In this document: piece after piece, positions 1 to 8,074 of the stretch | Layout of the letters: each line of letters begins with the position of its first letter | Numbering within the stretch: the stretch's first letter is position 1 | Assembly (NCBI GenBank): GCA_049515555.1 | Contig: JBEKTY010000053.1 | Span: 1-44,103 of the forward strand | DNA length: 44,103 bases | Source of the DNA: JBEKTY01 sp049515555 | GTDB taxonomy: Bacteria > Planctomycetota > Planctomycetia > Pirellulales > Thermoguttaceae | Direction of reading: 5' to 3' | Notes under the pieces: model-generated | The model's input: only the letters and a program-made list of their open reading frames with translations | What the model was told of the DNA's origin: nothing | Database searches by the model: none | Translations under genes and position numbers: made by a program

Positions 1-92
1 CCGAGCGTTGCCCTCAAAACCGGAATCGCCAAAGCTCCGCATCTCATAACACGTTACTATTAAGCAACTTACGACTATTTCAACGGTATTGA

Positions 93-129
93 CCCTAACC
101 CTCTCCCGGAGGGAGAGGGGACCGGGCAT
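93..129. repeat. Dispersed palindromic repeat, copy 1 (CTCTCCCGGAGGGAGAG)
   Basis: The stretch contains CCCTAACCCTCTCCC followed by GGAGGGAGAGGGGAC, so CTCTCCC and GGGAGAG form a hairpin. Nearly the same sequence recurs at 13181-13214, upstream of another gene. Both copies are intergenic. This kind of short palindrome is common between genes in many high-GC bacteria. No function is implied. Confidence 0.6.
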
Positions 130-173
130 ACGACACGGAGGGCTACTGGCCGCGGCGCGCGGGGCACACTGCA

Positions 174-237
174 TCCGTCGTCCGTCGCCCGTCGCCCGTC
201 GCCCGTCGCCCGTCGTCCGTCGCCCGTCGCCCGTCGC
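174..237. repeat. Tandem heptamer (Y)CCGTCG array
   Basis: About nine consecutive copies of a 7-base unit, CCCGTCG or TCCGTCG, lie immediately downstream of the OmpA-like gene (which is on the minus strand and ends at 242). A shorter array of related units (CCGTCCGTCGTCCGTC) lies at 5652-5687 between pnp and the histidine kinase gene. There are no spacers, so this is a simple tandem repeat and not a CRISPR array. Confidence 0.75.
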
Positions 238-241
238 CTGC

Positions 242-1066
242 CTACTGGCCGCGGCGCTCGGGGTACACGACCAGCTCGATCCGCCGGTTCCGCTGCTTGC
301 CCTCGGCCGTGGCGTTGGAGAGCACGGGGTGGTTCGACCCGTGGCCCACGACGAATACCTGCTCGGGGCGGTAGAAGCCGCTGGTGACCAGTGAGTCGTA
401 GACGGCCAGGGCCCGGGCTGCCGATAGCTCGTGATTGTTGCGATACGACCCGGGGGTGATTGGATCGCTGTCGGTGTGCCCCTCGATGCCGAGGAGTTGG
501 TCGGGATAGGTGCGGCGGATCTCGGTGGCGGCGTCGGCGATCAGGTTGGCCGCGCCAGGCCGCAGCCGGGCCCCGCCCGGATCGAATAACTGGCCGGCCG
601 GCAGCTCGATGCGAATCACGTCGCCGTCGCGGCGGACGTGTACGTCCGGCGAGTGAATCACGGGCAGGGTTTGCAGGAAGCTGTTGTTGGGCGCGATCGA
701 CACGCCCGTCTGACGCCGCATCGAGGCGGCCATGGCCTGCGTCTTCTTGTCCAGGTCCTGCCGCTCGCCCTGGACCTGGGTCAATTGGCTGGTGGTGCCG
801 CGAAGCTGCTCGCGGATGGCCGCCAATTGGTCTTCCATCACGCGGCGCTCCTGCCGCGTTTGGGCCAGGGTGGTCTCTAGCTCCTGGTTGTCGCGGTCCA
901 GCTTGGCGATCCGGTCCTGATAGAGCTGATTCTGCCGCGTCAGGTTGGCCTGCTGCTGCTCGGCCTGTGTCACCTTACCCTTCAGCACCAGCGGATTATC
1001 GGCGCAGCCGGCCAGGGCGGCCAACAGCAGGGCCGAGGACCAATGGGCCAACGTCAACCGTGGCAT
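242..1066 (-). CDS. OmpA-like peptidoglycan-associated lipoprotein
   Basis: The predicted 274-residue protein should be anchored to the outer membrane and bind peptidoglycan. Residues 1-21 form a lipoprotein signal ending in the lipobox LAGC (lipidated Cys21). Residues about 30-110 are rich in Gln, Glu, Arg and Leu (QAEQQQANLTRQNQLYQ) and should form a coiled coil. The C-terminal part, from about residue 155, is an OmpA/MotB-type domain with GHTDSD, NHELSAARA and the final NRRIELVV. I chose the ATG at 1066 because AAGGAG lies about 10 bases upstream and the signal peptide starts there. The in-frame extension to 1105 would bury the signal peptide. The coiled coil before the OmpA domain resembles Pal/TolR-like or flagellar-motor-like envelope proteins. 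The exact partner is not known. Confidence 0.9.
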   Translation of the reverse strand: MPRLTLAHWSSALLLAALAGCADNPLVLKGKVTQAEQQQANLTRQNQLYQDRIAKLDRDNQELETTLAQTRQERRVMEDQLAAIREQLRGTTSQLTQVQGERQDLDKKTQAMAASMRRQTGVSIAPNNSFLQTLPVIHSPDVHVRRDGDVIRIELPAGQLFDPGGARLRPGAANLIADAATEIRRTYPDQLLGIEGHTDSDPITPGSYRNNHELSAARALAVYDSLVTSGFYRPEQVFVVGHGSNHPVLSNATAEGKQRNRRIELVVYPERRGQ

Positions 1067-1482
1067 GGCGACGAATCTCCTTGAGCGTCGCAGCAACAAG
1101 GCCACCGCCGAACCTCGCTAGATGGGCGCGGTTACGTAATGTGATGGGGCCAGACAAGCCTACCTTGACCGCCGGGGCGGGATGGTAGCAAGAGGCCCGG
1201 CGGCCGGCAAGAGCAGTCGGGAAGAAAGAAGTCAGGAGTCAGGAGGCAGAAGTCAGAAGTTAGGAGTTAGAATGGGGAAGTTGCATAAGCGCAGCCGGAT
1301 AGCTAAGTTCGGCGCGGGTCTCCCGACCCCGCCGCGGCGGGGACCGAAGGTCTCCGGGGCTCGGGAGGCATTCAAGTCGGCAATGTGGCTCGGTCGGAGA
1401 CCGGCCACAACGGCAATGTGGCTCGGTCGGAGACCGGCCACAACGCGGAGCGGCACGCCTTCTAACTCCTAACTCCTAACTC
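1067..1482. repeat. Gene-free gap with GTGGC-GGTC palindromes and direct repeats
   Basis: No convincing gene is seen. A GC-rich repeat begins near 1308 (TTCGGCGCGGGTCTCCCGACC is its first part) and ends in a palindrome GTGGC..GGTC..GACC..GCCAC. The palindrome-bearing 33-base unit is present twice in tandem, at 1379-1411 and 1412-1444. A second copy of the whole repeat, with one palindrome unit, is at about 22182-22294. Short direct repeats of the type AGTCAGGAGTCAGGAG (1230-1270) and AACTCCTAACTCCTAACTCC (1461-1485) flank it. Confidence 0.65.
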
Positions 1483-2415
1483 CTAACTTCTGGCCTCGTA
1501 CCCCGCCGAGCGGTCTTTTCGCCGGGCCAGCTCGCTGGCGTAGCGCCGGCCCAGGCTGTCGGCGTGCTCCCGCACCCAGTCGGTCAGGGCCGTGGGCCCG
1601 GCGGGCGGGGCCTCGACGCACAGCAGGCCGGCCATCAGGCCCCGGATCTCGTCGCGGGTAACCAGCACGTCGCCGAGCACCAGGCCCAGCATTCGGCTGG
1701 CCGCGTAGCCCAGCCAGGGCGGCACGGAGACGATCGGGCGGGGCTTTCCAATTAGCCGGCCGATAGTTGCCACCAGCTCGCGGTAGGTGAACGTCTCCGG
1801 CCCGATCGCATTGACGACCGTGTTCTCGCGGCCCGAGCCCTGCCGCACCGCCAGCTCGGCCAGGTCTTCGACGTAGATGGGCTGCAAGCGGTAGCGGCCG
1901 TCGCCGAAGATGGCGAACAGCGGCATCCAGCGCAGCGTCCAGGCGATGTTGTTCACCAGCACGTCTTCTTTTCCGAACAGGACGGCGGGCCGCAGTATCG
2001 CGTAGGAGAGGCCGGAATCGACCAGGGCCTTCTCCAACCGGGCCTTGCTGCGGAAGTACTCCAGCGGCGAATCGGCCGAGGCATTGACGATGCTCACGTG
2101 CACGATTCGCCGCACGCCGGCCTTGCGGGCGGCCTCGAAGAGCACCAGCGTGTTGCGGACCGCGTCGGCCTGCCGGAACAGGCGATGGTTGAATCGCACC
2201 CAGTAGGTGTTGTACAGCACCGCAACGCCGCGAAGCTGCTCGGCCAGCAGATCCGGCCGGTCGAAATGGAAGGGCATCGCCCGGACCTGCTCGCCGAACG
2301 GGTTGGGCCGCCCGGGCGAGTTGGTCAGCGTAACGACCGTGTGGCCCTGGTCGAGCAGCCGCCGGGCGATGTACTTTCCGGAATATCCGTAGGCCCCCGT
2401 GACGGCGTGCAGCAT
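1483..2415 (-). CDS. NAD(P)-binding atypical SDR / NmrA-like protein
   Basis: This 310-residue protein has a Rossmann fold at its N-terminus, with the dinucleotide-binding motif TGAYGYSGKYIA at residues about 6-17. It continues with features of atypical short-chain dehydrogenases such as the NDUFA9/NmrA group: HVSIVNAS, YFRSKARLEKALVDSGL (a YxxxK-like site) and AILRPAVLFG. A typical product is an NAD(P)-dependent epimerase or reductase, or a regulatory NAD-binding protein. The substrate cannot be read from sequence. I chose the ATG at 2415 because the Rossmann motif follows at once and GAAGGGA lies 7 bases upstream. A longer in-frame extension to 2832 runs through palindromic repeat DNA and is unlikely to be translated. 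Confidence 0.85.
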   Translation of the reverse strand: MLHAVTGAYGYSGKYIARRLLDQGHTVVTLTNSPGRPNPFGEQVRAMPFHFDRPDLLAEQLRGVAVLYNTYWVRFNHRLFRQADAVRNTLVLFEAARKAGVRRIVHVSIVNASADSPLEYFRSKARLEKALVDSGLSYAILRPAVLFGKEDVLVNNIAWTLRWMPLFAIFGDGRYRLQPIYVEDLAELAVRQGSGRENTVVNAIGPETFTYRELVATIGRLIGKPRPIVSVPPWLGYAASRMLGLVLGDVLVTRDEIRGLMAGLLCVEAPPAGPTALTDWVREHADSLGRRYASELARRKDRSAGYEARS

Positions 2416-3423
2416 GTTTTGATCCCTTCTTACGCAGGCCCCGTGACGGTGCGTAGCATTTTTTGGTCCCCGGCAAAGCTGGTGAATTCGGGCGGCACCG
2501 GCGTTTGGGCCAGTGCCACACCCGGATTGTACGTCCCGTGAAGGATACCCCATGTGAAGAAATGGGGACAGGCACCTCACGGCAGGCGTTTTCACCGCCG
2601 CATTGGTAAAGCGGTTCGGAGCCAGTCCCCATTTCTTCACATGGGTCGGGGACTGGCTCATTTTTCGGCCCCTTGCGGCATCTCGTCGCCGCGCACTTGG
2701 CGGCCGAAAAATGTGCCTGTCCCATTGGCCATCAACAGCAGGGTTGTTCTTTTCTTTTTTCTTTTTCTCTGCACCCGGGCCGCACTTGTCGAACGCCTCG
2801 GGGGTATGTTCGATATTTACGGTGTTCGACAAGTCCGTAACATGTTGGCTGGCTTGCGTTAGCTATTTCTACGGAAACCGTAAGTTAGTACGCATTGTGA
2901 GGTACGTGTTCGACTGCGACCGCCTTCGCTTGAAAACCGCCAGCAATCTCTATACGTGCCCTTTGGGCGGGGATTAGGGATTGGCGGCCGGGCGCTCGGC
3001 GGGACCTGCCGCCGATGGTTCATCCTTCATCCCGTATCCGTCGGTCGTTCCCCCTCAACCCCTTATCCCGTTATCCCCCTCAGCCCCTTCCGCCTATAAT
3101 GTACACTAGTATATAATACCGGCTGGCCCAATTTCAAGCGCCAGGAAAAGAATAATACCGCGGAGGGCACGGAGATCGTCGAGGGCGAGAGGAGTGCTTG
3201 GGGGCCATAGCAGCGTGGCGGCAGCCATTCAACGCATCGAATCCGGCAACGAGGCGCCTAAAGAAGACGATCGCGAGCGTAACGAGGAAACTCGCTAATG
3301 ACCAACGACGGCCTGCCCCCATGGACCCACAAGGAAGGAGTGGGGTCAGGCCGTCGTTAGTCGTTGGCGGTTGCCCCGTCGTTTTGGCTTTAGCAGTTGG
3401 AACACACGCCGGGCACTTGGCAG
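2416..3423. other. One-kilobase gene-free stretch
   Basis: Open frames here are short and look like by-products of repeats. The region holds a composite palindrome (2552-2723, listed separately), a T-rich run at 2745-2768, and a 10-base inverted repeat CTTGTCGAAC (2785-2794) / GTTCGACAAG (2824-2833). It also holds an AT-rich patch near 3098-3120 (TATAATGTACACTAG) and an imperfect inverted repeat around AACGACGGCCTG (3303-3365). The last is related to sequence at 4750-4770 and 30731-30757. Nothing else is recognised. Confidence 0.6.
2552..2723. repeat. Composite palindrome with GGGGAC boxes
   Basis: Two palindromes lie side by side. The first pairs TGTGAAGAAATGGGGACA (from 2552) with its inverse ending at 2641. 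The second pairs GGGGACTGGCTCATTTTTCG (from 2648) with CGAAAAATGTGCCTGTCCC (2705-2723). Both carry a GGGGACWGGC box next to a short A/T-rich arm, the same plan as the 44-bp elements elsewhere in the window. Such structures resemble the REP-like sequences mobilised by RAYT transposases, but no transposase is present here, so the link is an inference. Confidence 0.7.
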
Positions 3424-3930
3424 TCATTTCTTGTCGGTAGGTGACGCGATGGCGGCCGCAGCGGTGGCGGCGGGCAAGCGCTCGGGGACGGGCAGCAGGA
3501 TGGTGAACTGGGTGCCGCGGCCGGGCTCGCTCTGCACGCGGACGCTGCCGCCGTGGGCCTCGATGATCTTGCGGGCCGTGGGCAGCCCCAGGCCGGAGCC
3601 GCCCTGCTTGGTCGAGAAGAAGGCATCGAAGGCGTGGGCCCGCGTCTCCTCGTCCATGCCGCCGCCCGTGTCGATCAGCTCGAGGCCCACGCCCTGGCCG
3701 GCGCCGAAGGTCCGCACCAGGAGTTGGCCGCCGCCGGGCATGGCCTGCTGGGCGTTGAGCACCAGGTTCAACAGGGCCCCGTGAAAATTCTCGCGGTCCA
3801 GCAGGACCAGCGGCAGATCGCCGGCCAGGTAGTCGGCGACTTCGATGTTGCTGGCCCGAGCCTTGGGGCGGAAGAAGTCCAACACCTGGCCCACCTGGAC
3901 GTTCAGGTCGCTGGGCTCGAGCCTCAGGCG
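3424..3930 (-). pseudogene. 3' half of a duplicated histidine kinase gene
   Basis: This segment is a diverged copy (a few percent different) of the downstream half of the kinase gene at 4830-5591. The similarity extends past the stop codon to about 3345. It encodes a whole HATPase_c domain: NLVLNAQQAM (N box), DTGGGMDEE (G1), FFSTKQGGSGLGL (F/G2) and the family's usual C-terminus. The dimerisation and phosphoacceptor domain with the His box is missing. Similarity stops near 3930, where the sequence continues into a promoter for the toxin gene. A start inside the segment (GTG at 3894) could give a 156-residue free ATPase domain, but no ribosome binding site argues for it. I call it a pseudogene. 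Confidence 0.75.
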
Positions 3931-3936
3931 GCAGGC

Positions 3937-3965
3937 TTGACCACCCGGCGGCCATCGGCTCTAAT
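3937..3965 (+). promoter_or_regulatory. Sigma-70-like promoter for the brnT-brnA pair
   Basis: TTGACC (3937-3942) and TCTAAT (3960-3965) are separated by 17 bases, each matching the consensus at five of six positions. They point at the BrnT start about 80 bases downstream. The promoter lies exactly where the similarity between the two kinase copies ends. It therefore either came with the inserted segment or was created at the junction. Confidence 0.5.
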
Positions 3966-4042
3966 TCTAGGGTGGGGTGCCTTGGAAAAGGGCGATAGTA
4001 GGGGCCCAAGGGTGGGCCGTAGTGCGTGACCGGACGCTACCG

Positions 4043-4336
4043 ATGGACTACAATTTTGAGTGGGACCCCTCCAAGGCAGCGGCCAATCGGCGGAAACACC
4101 GTGTTTCCTTCGAGGAGGCGGCCACCGTGTTCCTTGATCCTCGCGGTCGGTCCTTGTACGACGATGTCCACAGCCAAGAAGAAGATCGCTGGATCACGGC
4201 GGGCATGTCCTCCGTTGGTCGGGTGTTGGTTGTCTGCCACACGTTTCGCAAGGTGAACAAGGCTACTTCCATTATTCGCGTCTTTTCATGCCGGAAGGCG
4301 ACAAGGCGCGAATCCGAGCAGTACAGGAACGATTGA
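4043..4336 (+). CDS. brnT: BrnT family toxin
   Basis: The 97-residue product matches the BrnT family, ribonuclease toxins of the RelE-like fold that cleave RNA when not bound by antitoxin. The family's opening is clear: FEWDPSKAAANRRKHRVSFEEA followed by VFLDP at about residue 30. The C-terminal part IIRVFSCRKATRRE has the Arg/Lys-rich ending expected. I chose the ATG at 4043 because FEWDP normally begins within the first few residues. Its stop codon overlaps the antitoxin start (TGATG), giving the toxin-first order typical of brnT-brnA. The pair sits between two copies of the 3' part of a histidine kinase gene. In this family the antitoxin-toxin complex usually represses its own promoter. 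Confidence 0.85.
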   Translation: MDYNFEWDPSKAAANRRKHRVSFEEAATVFLDPRGRSLYDDVHSQEEDRWITAGMSSVGRVLVVCHTFRKVNKATSIIRVFSCRKATRRESEQYRND

Positions 4337-4536
4337 TGAAAAGGCAATACGACTTTTCCAAGGCGGTTCGCGGGAAGTTCTATCGTCGCGGCACAAAGTT
4401 GAATCTACCCGTCTACCTGGACGGAGAAGCGTTGGCATTTGTCCAAGAGATTGCTTCGAAACAGCGCACCGACATTTCGGCGGTGGTCAACGAGTTGATT
4501 CACGGCGATAAACGGCTTGCGGAAACGATGCAATAG
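4336..4536 (+). CDS. brnA: BrnA/CopG-like antitoxin
   Basis: The 66-residue product should neutralise BrnT and bind the promoter DNA. It begins MKRQYDFSKAVRGKFYR, the usual opening of antitoxins paired with BrnT. It ends in a ribbon-helix-helix-like segment (LNLPVYLDGEALAFVQEIA ... DISAVVNELI). The ATG at 4336 overlaps the toxin stop by one base, and AGGAA sits about 7 bases upstream. An in-frame earlier ATG at 4288 would add residues overlapping the toxin gene and is less likely. The assignment to BrnA rests on its partner. By sequence alone it could be called a CopG-family antitoxin. Confidence 0.8.
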   Translation: MKRQYDFSKAVRGKFYRRGTKLNLPVYLDGEALAFVQEIASKQRTDISAVVNELIHGDKRLAETMQ

Positions 4537-4829
4537 GGCGGCGGCGTACTCGCCGCTACCCTGGGTCCCGGTATGAAATAGGCGTTTCAACCCTGTAGGG
4601 GTTGAGCGATCGCGTGTGGAACCCTTACAGGGTTCGACGGGCTACCGCAACGGCCACCCAGGGTAGCCGCTGCGCGGCAACCCTGGGCTTTGCTATTGAA
4701 CCGCTTTGCGGTTCAGAGGGCGGCACGCGGGAAGGAGGGGAAGGAGCGGGGTCAGGCCGTCGTTAGTCGTTAGGGGTTGGCCCGTCGTTTTGGCTTTAGC
4801 AGTTGGGACACACGCCGGACACTTGGCGG
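4537..4829. repeat. Intergenic repeat cluster with ACCCTGGG and AACCCT motifs
   Basis: No gene is seen. The stretch contains several inverted short repeats: ACCCTGGGT / ACCCAGGGT (4558-4666), AACCCTGTAGGGGTT and AACCCTTACAGGGTT (4588-4635), and AACCGCTTTGCGGTT (4698-4713). Related ACCCTGGGT and CCAGGGG patches recur at 31724-31780. The end (from about 4751) is the 3' flank of the kinase gene, which is also copied at about 3345. Confidence 0.55.
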
Positions 4830-5591
4830 TCATTTGTTGTCGGTAGGTGATGCAATGGCGGCGGCGGCGGTGGCGGCGGGCAATCGCTCGGGGACGGGCA
4901 GCAGGATGGTGAACTGGGTGCCGCGGCCGGGCTCGCTCTGCACGCGGACGCTGCCGCCGTGGGCCTCGATGATTTTGCGGGCCGTGGGCAGTCCCAGGCC
5001 GGAGCCGCCCTGCTTGGTCGAGAAGAAGGCATCGAAGGCGTGGGCCCGCGTCTCCTCGTCCATGCCGCCGCCCGTGTCGATCAGCTCGAGGCCCACGCCC
5101 TGGCCCGTGCCGAAGGTCCGCACCAGGAGTTGGCCGCCGCCGGGCATGGCCTGCTGGGCGTTGAGCACCAGGTTCAACAGGGCCCCGTGAAAGTTCTCCC
5201 GATCCAGCAGGACCAGCGGCAGATCGGCGGCCAGGTAGTCGGCGACTTCGATGTTGCTGGCCCGGGCCTTGGGGCGGAAGAAGTCCAACACCTGGCCCAC
5301 CTGGACGTTCAGGTCGCTGGGCTCGAACTTCAGCCGGCGGACCTTGGCAAAGTTGAGGAAGTCGTCCAGCAGGTCCTGCAAGCGCTGACATTCGCGCTGG
5401 ACAACCTCGATCCTTTGCAGCGGGCGGCGGTCGCGGGGGGCCTCGCTGTCGTGATAATCCTCCGCCAGGAGGTCCATGTTCAGGCGGATCGTGGAGAGGG
5501 GATTCTTGATCTCGTGGGCCAGCCCGCCGGCCAGCCGCGCGATCTCGGTGTACTGGTCGATCAGTTTCTGGTTGACGTCGGCCGGGTCCAT
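4830..5591 (-). CDS. Soluble sensor histidine kinase (NtrB-like core)
   Basis: The 253-residue protein is a kinase core with no membrane segment and no recognisable sensor domain. The phosphoacceptor His26 lies in LAHEIKNPLSTIR. It is followed by the dimerisation helices to about residue 90 and a complete HATPase_c domain (NLVLNAQQAM, DTGGGMDEETR, FFSTKQGGSGLGLPTARKII, GGSVRVQSEPGRGTQF). It should autophosphorylate and pass the phosphate to a response regulator, but no regulator gene is in the window. Short kinases of this type often act on NtrC-like regulators in the cytoplasm. The start is ATG at 5591 with AGGA about 10 bases upstream. The gene follows pnp on the same strand, 135 bases away. 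Its 3' half is duplicated at 3424-3930. Confidence 0.88.
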   Translation of the reverse strand: MDPADVNQKLIDQYTEIARLAGGLAHEIKNPLSTIRLNMDLLAEDYHDSEAPRDRRPLQRIEVVQRECQRLQDLLDDFLNFAKVRRLKFEPSDLNVQVGQVLDFFRPKARASNIEVADYLAADLPLVLLDRENFHGALLNLVLNAQQAMPGGGQLLVRTFGTGQGVGLELIDTGGGMDEETRAHAFDAFFSTKQGGSGLGLPTARKIIEAHGGSVRVQSEPGRGTQFTILLPVPERLPAATAAAAIASPTDNK

Positions 5592-5651
5592 AGTGGGCGG
5601 TCCTGGCGATGAGAACGACGGGCGACGGAGGACGGACGACGGCCGGACGCA

Positions 5652-5724
5652 CTACCGTCCGTCGTCCGTCCCCCGCTGTCCGTCGAAAATGGTGGGGCTC
5701 GCCCGGGCTCGACCCACCCTACAA
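5652..5724. repeat. CCGTC heptamers and a GGTGGG..CCCACC hairpin
   Basis: Between pnp and the kinase gene there is a short run of CCGTCCGTCGTCCGTC units like those at 174-237. It is followed by GGTGGGGCTCGCCC and its imperfect inverse GGGCTCGACCCACC (5693-5721). The hairpin lies just past the pnp stop and could end transcription, but no T-tract follows. The same GGTGGGGCTCG/CGACCCACC motif recurs at 8606-8690. Confidence 0.5.
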
Positions 5725-5726
5725 AT

Positions 5727-7922
5727 CTAGCCCCGGTCGCCCCGGTCGCGGCTGTCACGGCCGCGATGGCCGCCGTCGCCGCGGCGGGGCGCACCTTGAT
5801 CCCGCGGTTCCCGCGGGGCAACGGCCTTGGGGTCGGTCAGGCCCAATTCCTTCAAGGCCGCCTTGCGGCTGAGCTTGACGCGGTCCTGGTCGTCGATGGC
5901 GATGACCTTGACCTGCATTTCGTCGCCGACCTTGCAGAACTCGCCGACGCTGGGGACGTAGCCTTCGGCCAGCTCACTGATGTGGCACAGGCCGTCCTTG
6001 CCGGGGATGATCTCGATGAAGGCCCCGAACTCCTTGATGCTGGCGACGCGGCCCTCGTAGATGCGGCCCACCTCGACCGAGGCGGTGAGGGCCTCGATGC
6101 GCTGCATGGCCGCGTTGGCCCCGTCCATGGTGGTGCAGGCCACGGTCACGGTGCCGTCGTCTTCGACGTCGATCGAGGCCCCGGTGGCCTCCTGGATGGC
6201 GCGGATGGTCTTGCCGCCCGGCCCGATCAAGAGGCCGATCTTCTCCGGATCGATGCTGGTTCGCAGCAGGCGTGGGGCCCAGGGCGAGATTTCGGGCCGC
6301 GGGCGGGAGATGGTGGTCAGCATTTTGCGGAGGATTTCGATGCGGGCCTCGCGGGCCTGCCCCAGCGCGGCCTGGACGATCTCCTCGCTGATGCCGTGCG
6401 TCTTCAGGTCGAGCTGGATGCCCGTGATCCCGTTCTGCGTGCCCGCCACCTTGAAGTCCATGTCGCCGAAGTGGTCCTCGTCGCCGATGATGTCGGTCAG
6501 GAGGGTCCACTGCGGTCCTTCCTGCACCAGGCCGATGGAGATGCCGGCCACGGGATTGCTGATGGGCACGCCGGCGGCCATGAGGCCCAGGGTGGCCCCG
6601 CACACGCTGGCCATCGAGCTGGAGCCGTTGGATTCCAGGATGTCGGAGATGATGCGGATGGTGTAGGGGAAGTCGTCGGGGTTGGGGAGCACGGGCTTGA
6701 CGCTCCGCTCGGCCAGCGCCCCGTGGCCGATCTCGCGCCGGCCGGGGCCGCGGATGGGCCGCACCTCGCCCACCGAGAACGACGGGAAATAATAGTGCAG
6801 CATGAACTTCTGCGAATACTCTTCGACCAGGCCGTCCACCCGCTGCTCGTCGCGGCCGGTGCCCAGGGTGAGGGTGACCAGGGCCTGGGTCTCGCCGCGT
6901 TGGAAGACGGCCGAGCCGTGTACGCGGGGCAGCACGTCGACCGAGCAGGAGATGGCCCGCAGCGAGCGATTGTCGCGGCCATCGGGCCGCGTGCCGGCCA
7001 GGATCAGGTCGCGGACCACGCTCCGCTCCAGGTGGTGCCAGGCCGACTGGAATCGCTCGGGCTTTACGGCGTCGGGTGCCTGGGGATCGGGGATCGCGGC
7101 GGCCAGGGCTCGTTCCTTCAGCGCCGCCACGGCCTCGGCCCGCGCCTGCTTGCCCTCGGTCCGCTTGGCCTGCCGCAGCTCTTCGCCGAATTGCCCCCGC
7201 AGCATGTCCAACAGGCCGTCGGCGGGGGGCTGGACGTACTCGGCCTTCACCGTGCCCGCCTGCCGGGCCAACTCGTCCTGCATGTCGCAGATCTCGCGAA
7301 TGTATTGATGGGCCGTGCTGATCGCCTGCTGCATCAGGCTTTCCGGCATCTCGCGGGCGAAGCCCTCGATCATGAGGATCGCCTCGCGGCTGCCGGAGAC
7401 GATCAGGTCCAGGTCGCTCTCCTCCAGGGCGTCGTGGGTGGGAAAGGGCACGAACTGGCCGTTGATGTAGCCCAGCCGGACCGCGCCCAACGGCCCGTGA
7501 AAGGGCAGCGGCGACAGGCACAGGGCGGCCGAGGCGCCGTTCATGGCCAGCACGTCGCCGTCGTTCTGCCGGTCGGATGCCAGCACGAAGCTTTGGATCT
7601 GGATCTCGTCGAAGTAGCGGTCGGGAAACTGCGGCCGGATGGGGCGGTCCATGAGCCGGGCGGTAAGGGTCTCTTTGGTCGTGGGCCGGCCCTCGCGCTT
7701 GAGGAACCCGCCCGGAAACTTGCCCGCCGCCGCCACCCGCTCCCGGTAGTCGCAGGTCAGGGGGAAGAAATCGCCCACCCGCGGCGGACCGACGGCCGCC
7801 GCACTGAGCACCACCGTCTCTCCGTATTGCACCAGGCAACTGCCGGCGGCCTGCTTGGCCAGCTCACCGGTCTCGATCGAAAGAATCCCCGTCCCAATCT
7901 GGCGTTCAACTCGTGCTTTCAA
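5727..7922 (-). CDS. pnp: Polyribonucleotide nucleotidyltransferase (PNPase)
   Basis: PNPase degrades RNA 3' to 5' by phosphorolysis, as a trimer, alone or in the degradosome. The 731-residue product has the full layout: a first RNase PH-like domain (KFPGGFLKREGRPT, MDRPIRPQFPDRY), an all-alpha linker, and a second RNase PH domain (RGPGRREIGHGALAERS, then GDMDFKVAGTQNGITGIQLDLK). A KH domain (IGLLIGPGGKTIRAIQ) and an S1 domain (EGRVASIKEFGAFIEI) follow. It ends in an Arg/Gly/Asp-rich tail (GGHRGRDSRDRGDRG). The start codon is TTG at 7922, with AGGAA a few bases upstream. The gene lies 152 bases after rpsO, the classical arrangement. In other bacteria PNPase controls its own leader. Confidence 0.97.
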   Translation of the reverse strand: MKARVERQIGTGILSIETGELAKQAAGSCLVQYGETVVLSAAAVGPPRVGDFFPLTCDYRERVAAAGKFPGGFLKREGRPTTKETLTARLMDRPIRPQFPDRYFDEIQIQSFVLASDRQNDGDVLAMNGASAALCLSPLPFHGPLGAVRLGYINGQFVPFPTHDALEESDLDLIVSGSREAILMIEGFAREMPESLMQQAISTAHQYIREICDMQDELARQAGTVKAEYVQPPADGLLDMLRGQFGEELRQAKRTEGKQARAEAVAALKERALAAAIPDPQAPDAVKPERFQSAWHHLERSVVRDLILAGTRPDGRDNRSLRAISCSVDVLPRVHGSAVFQRGETQALVTLTLGTGRDEQRVDGLVEEYSQKFMLHYYFPSFSVGEVRPIRGPGRREIGHGALAERSVKPVLPNPDDFPYTIRIISDILESNGSSSMASVCGATLGLMAAGVPISNPVAGISIGLVQEGPQWTLLTDIIGDEDHFGDMDFKVAGTQNGITGIQLDLKTHGISEEIVQAALGQAREARIEILRKMLTTISRPRPEISPWAPRLLRTSIDPEKIGLLIGPGGKTIRAIQEATGASIDVEDDGTVTVACTTMDGANAAMQRIEALTASVEVGRIYEGRVASIKEFGAFIEIIPGKDGLCHISELAEGYVPSVGEFCKVGDEMQVKVIAIDDQDRVKLSRKAALKELGLTDPKAVAPREPRDQGAPRRGDGGHRGRDSRDRGDRG

Positions 7923-8074
7923 GTTCGTTCCTGCCTTCCTTCTCGGGGAATGGGTCCGGTCCTAGGGCGGCGAGAAGATCGGCGCCTCGTGGGCAGAGCG
8001 TCTACAAGCGCCCCGGCGGCAGCCGCCGGCTACGCGCCGCGCACCGCGCCCAAGGTGAGAGAAGGCCGCCCGGA

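Noticed and set aside
174..237. Possible CRISPR array
   Set aside because: The units are 7 bases with no spacers. It is a simple tandem repeat.
1483..2832. A longer 449-residue version of the SDR protein
   Set aside because: The extra N-terminal residues come from the GGGGAC palindrome region. The Rossmann motif fits the start at 2415.
3424..3894. A functional stand-alone HATPase protein
   Set aside because: It could be read from an internal GTG, but it is clearly the 3' half of a duplicated kinase gene and lacks a ribosome binding site.
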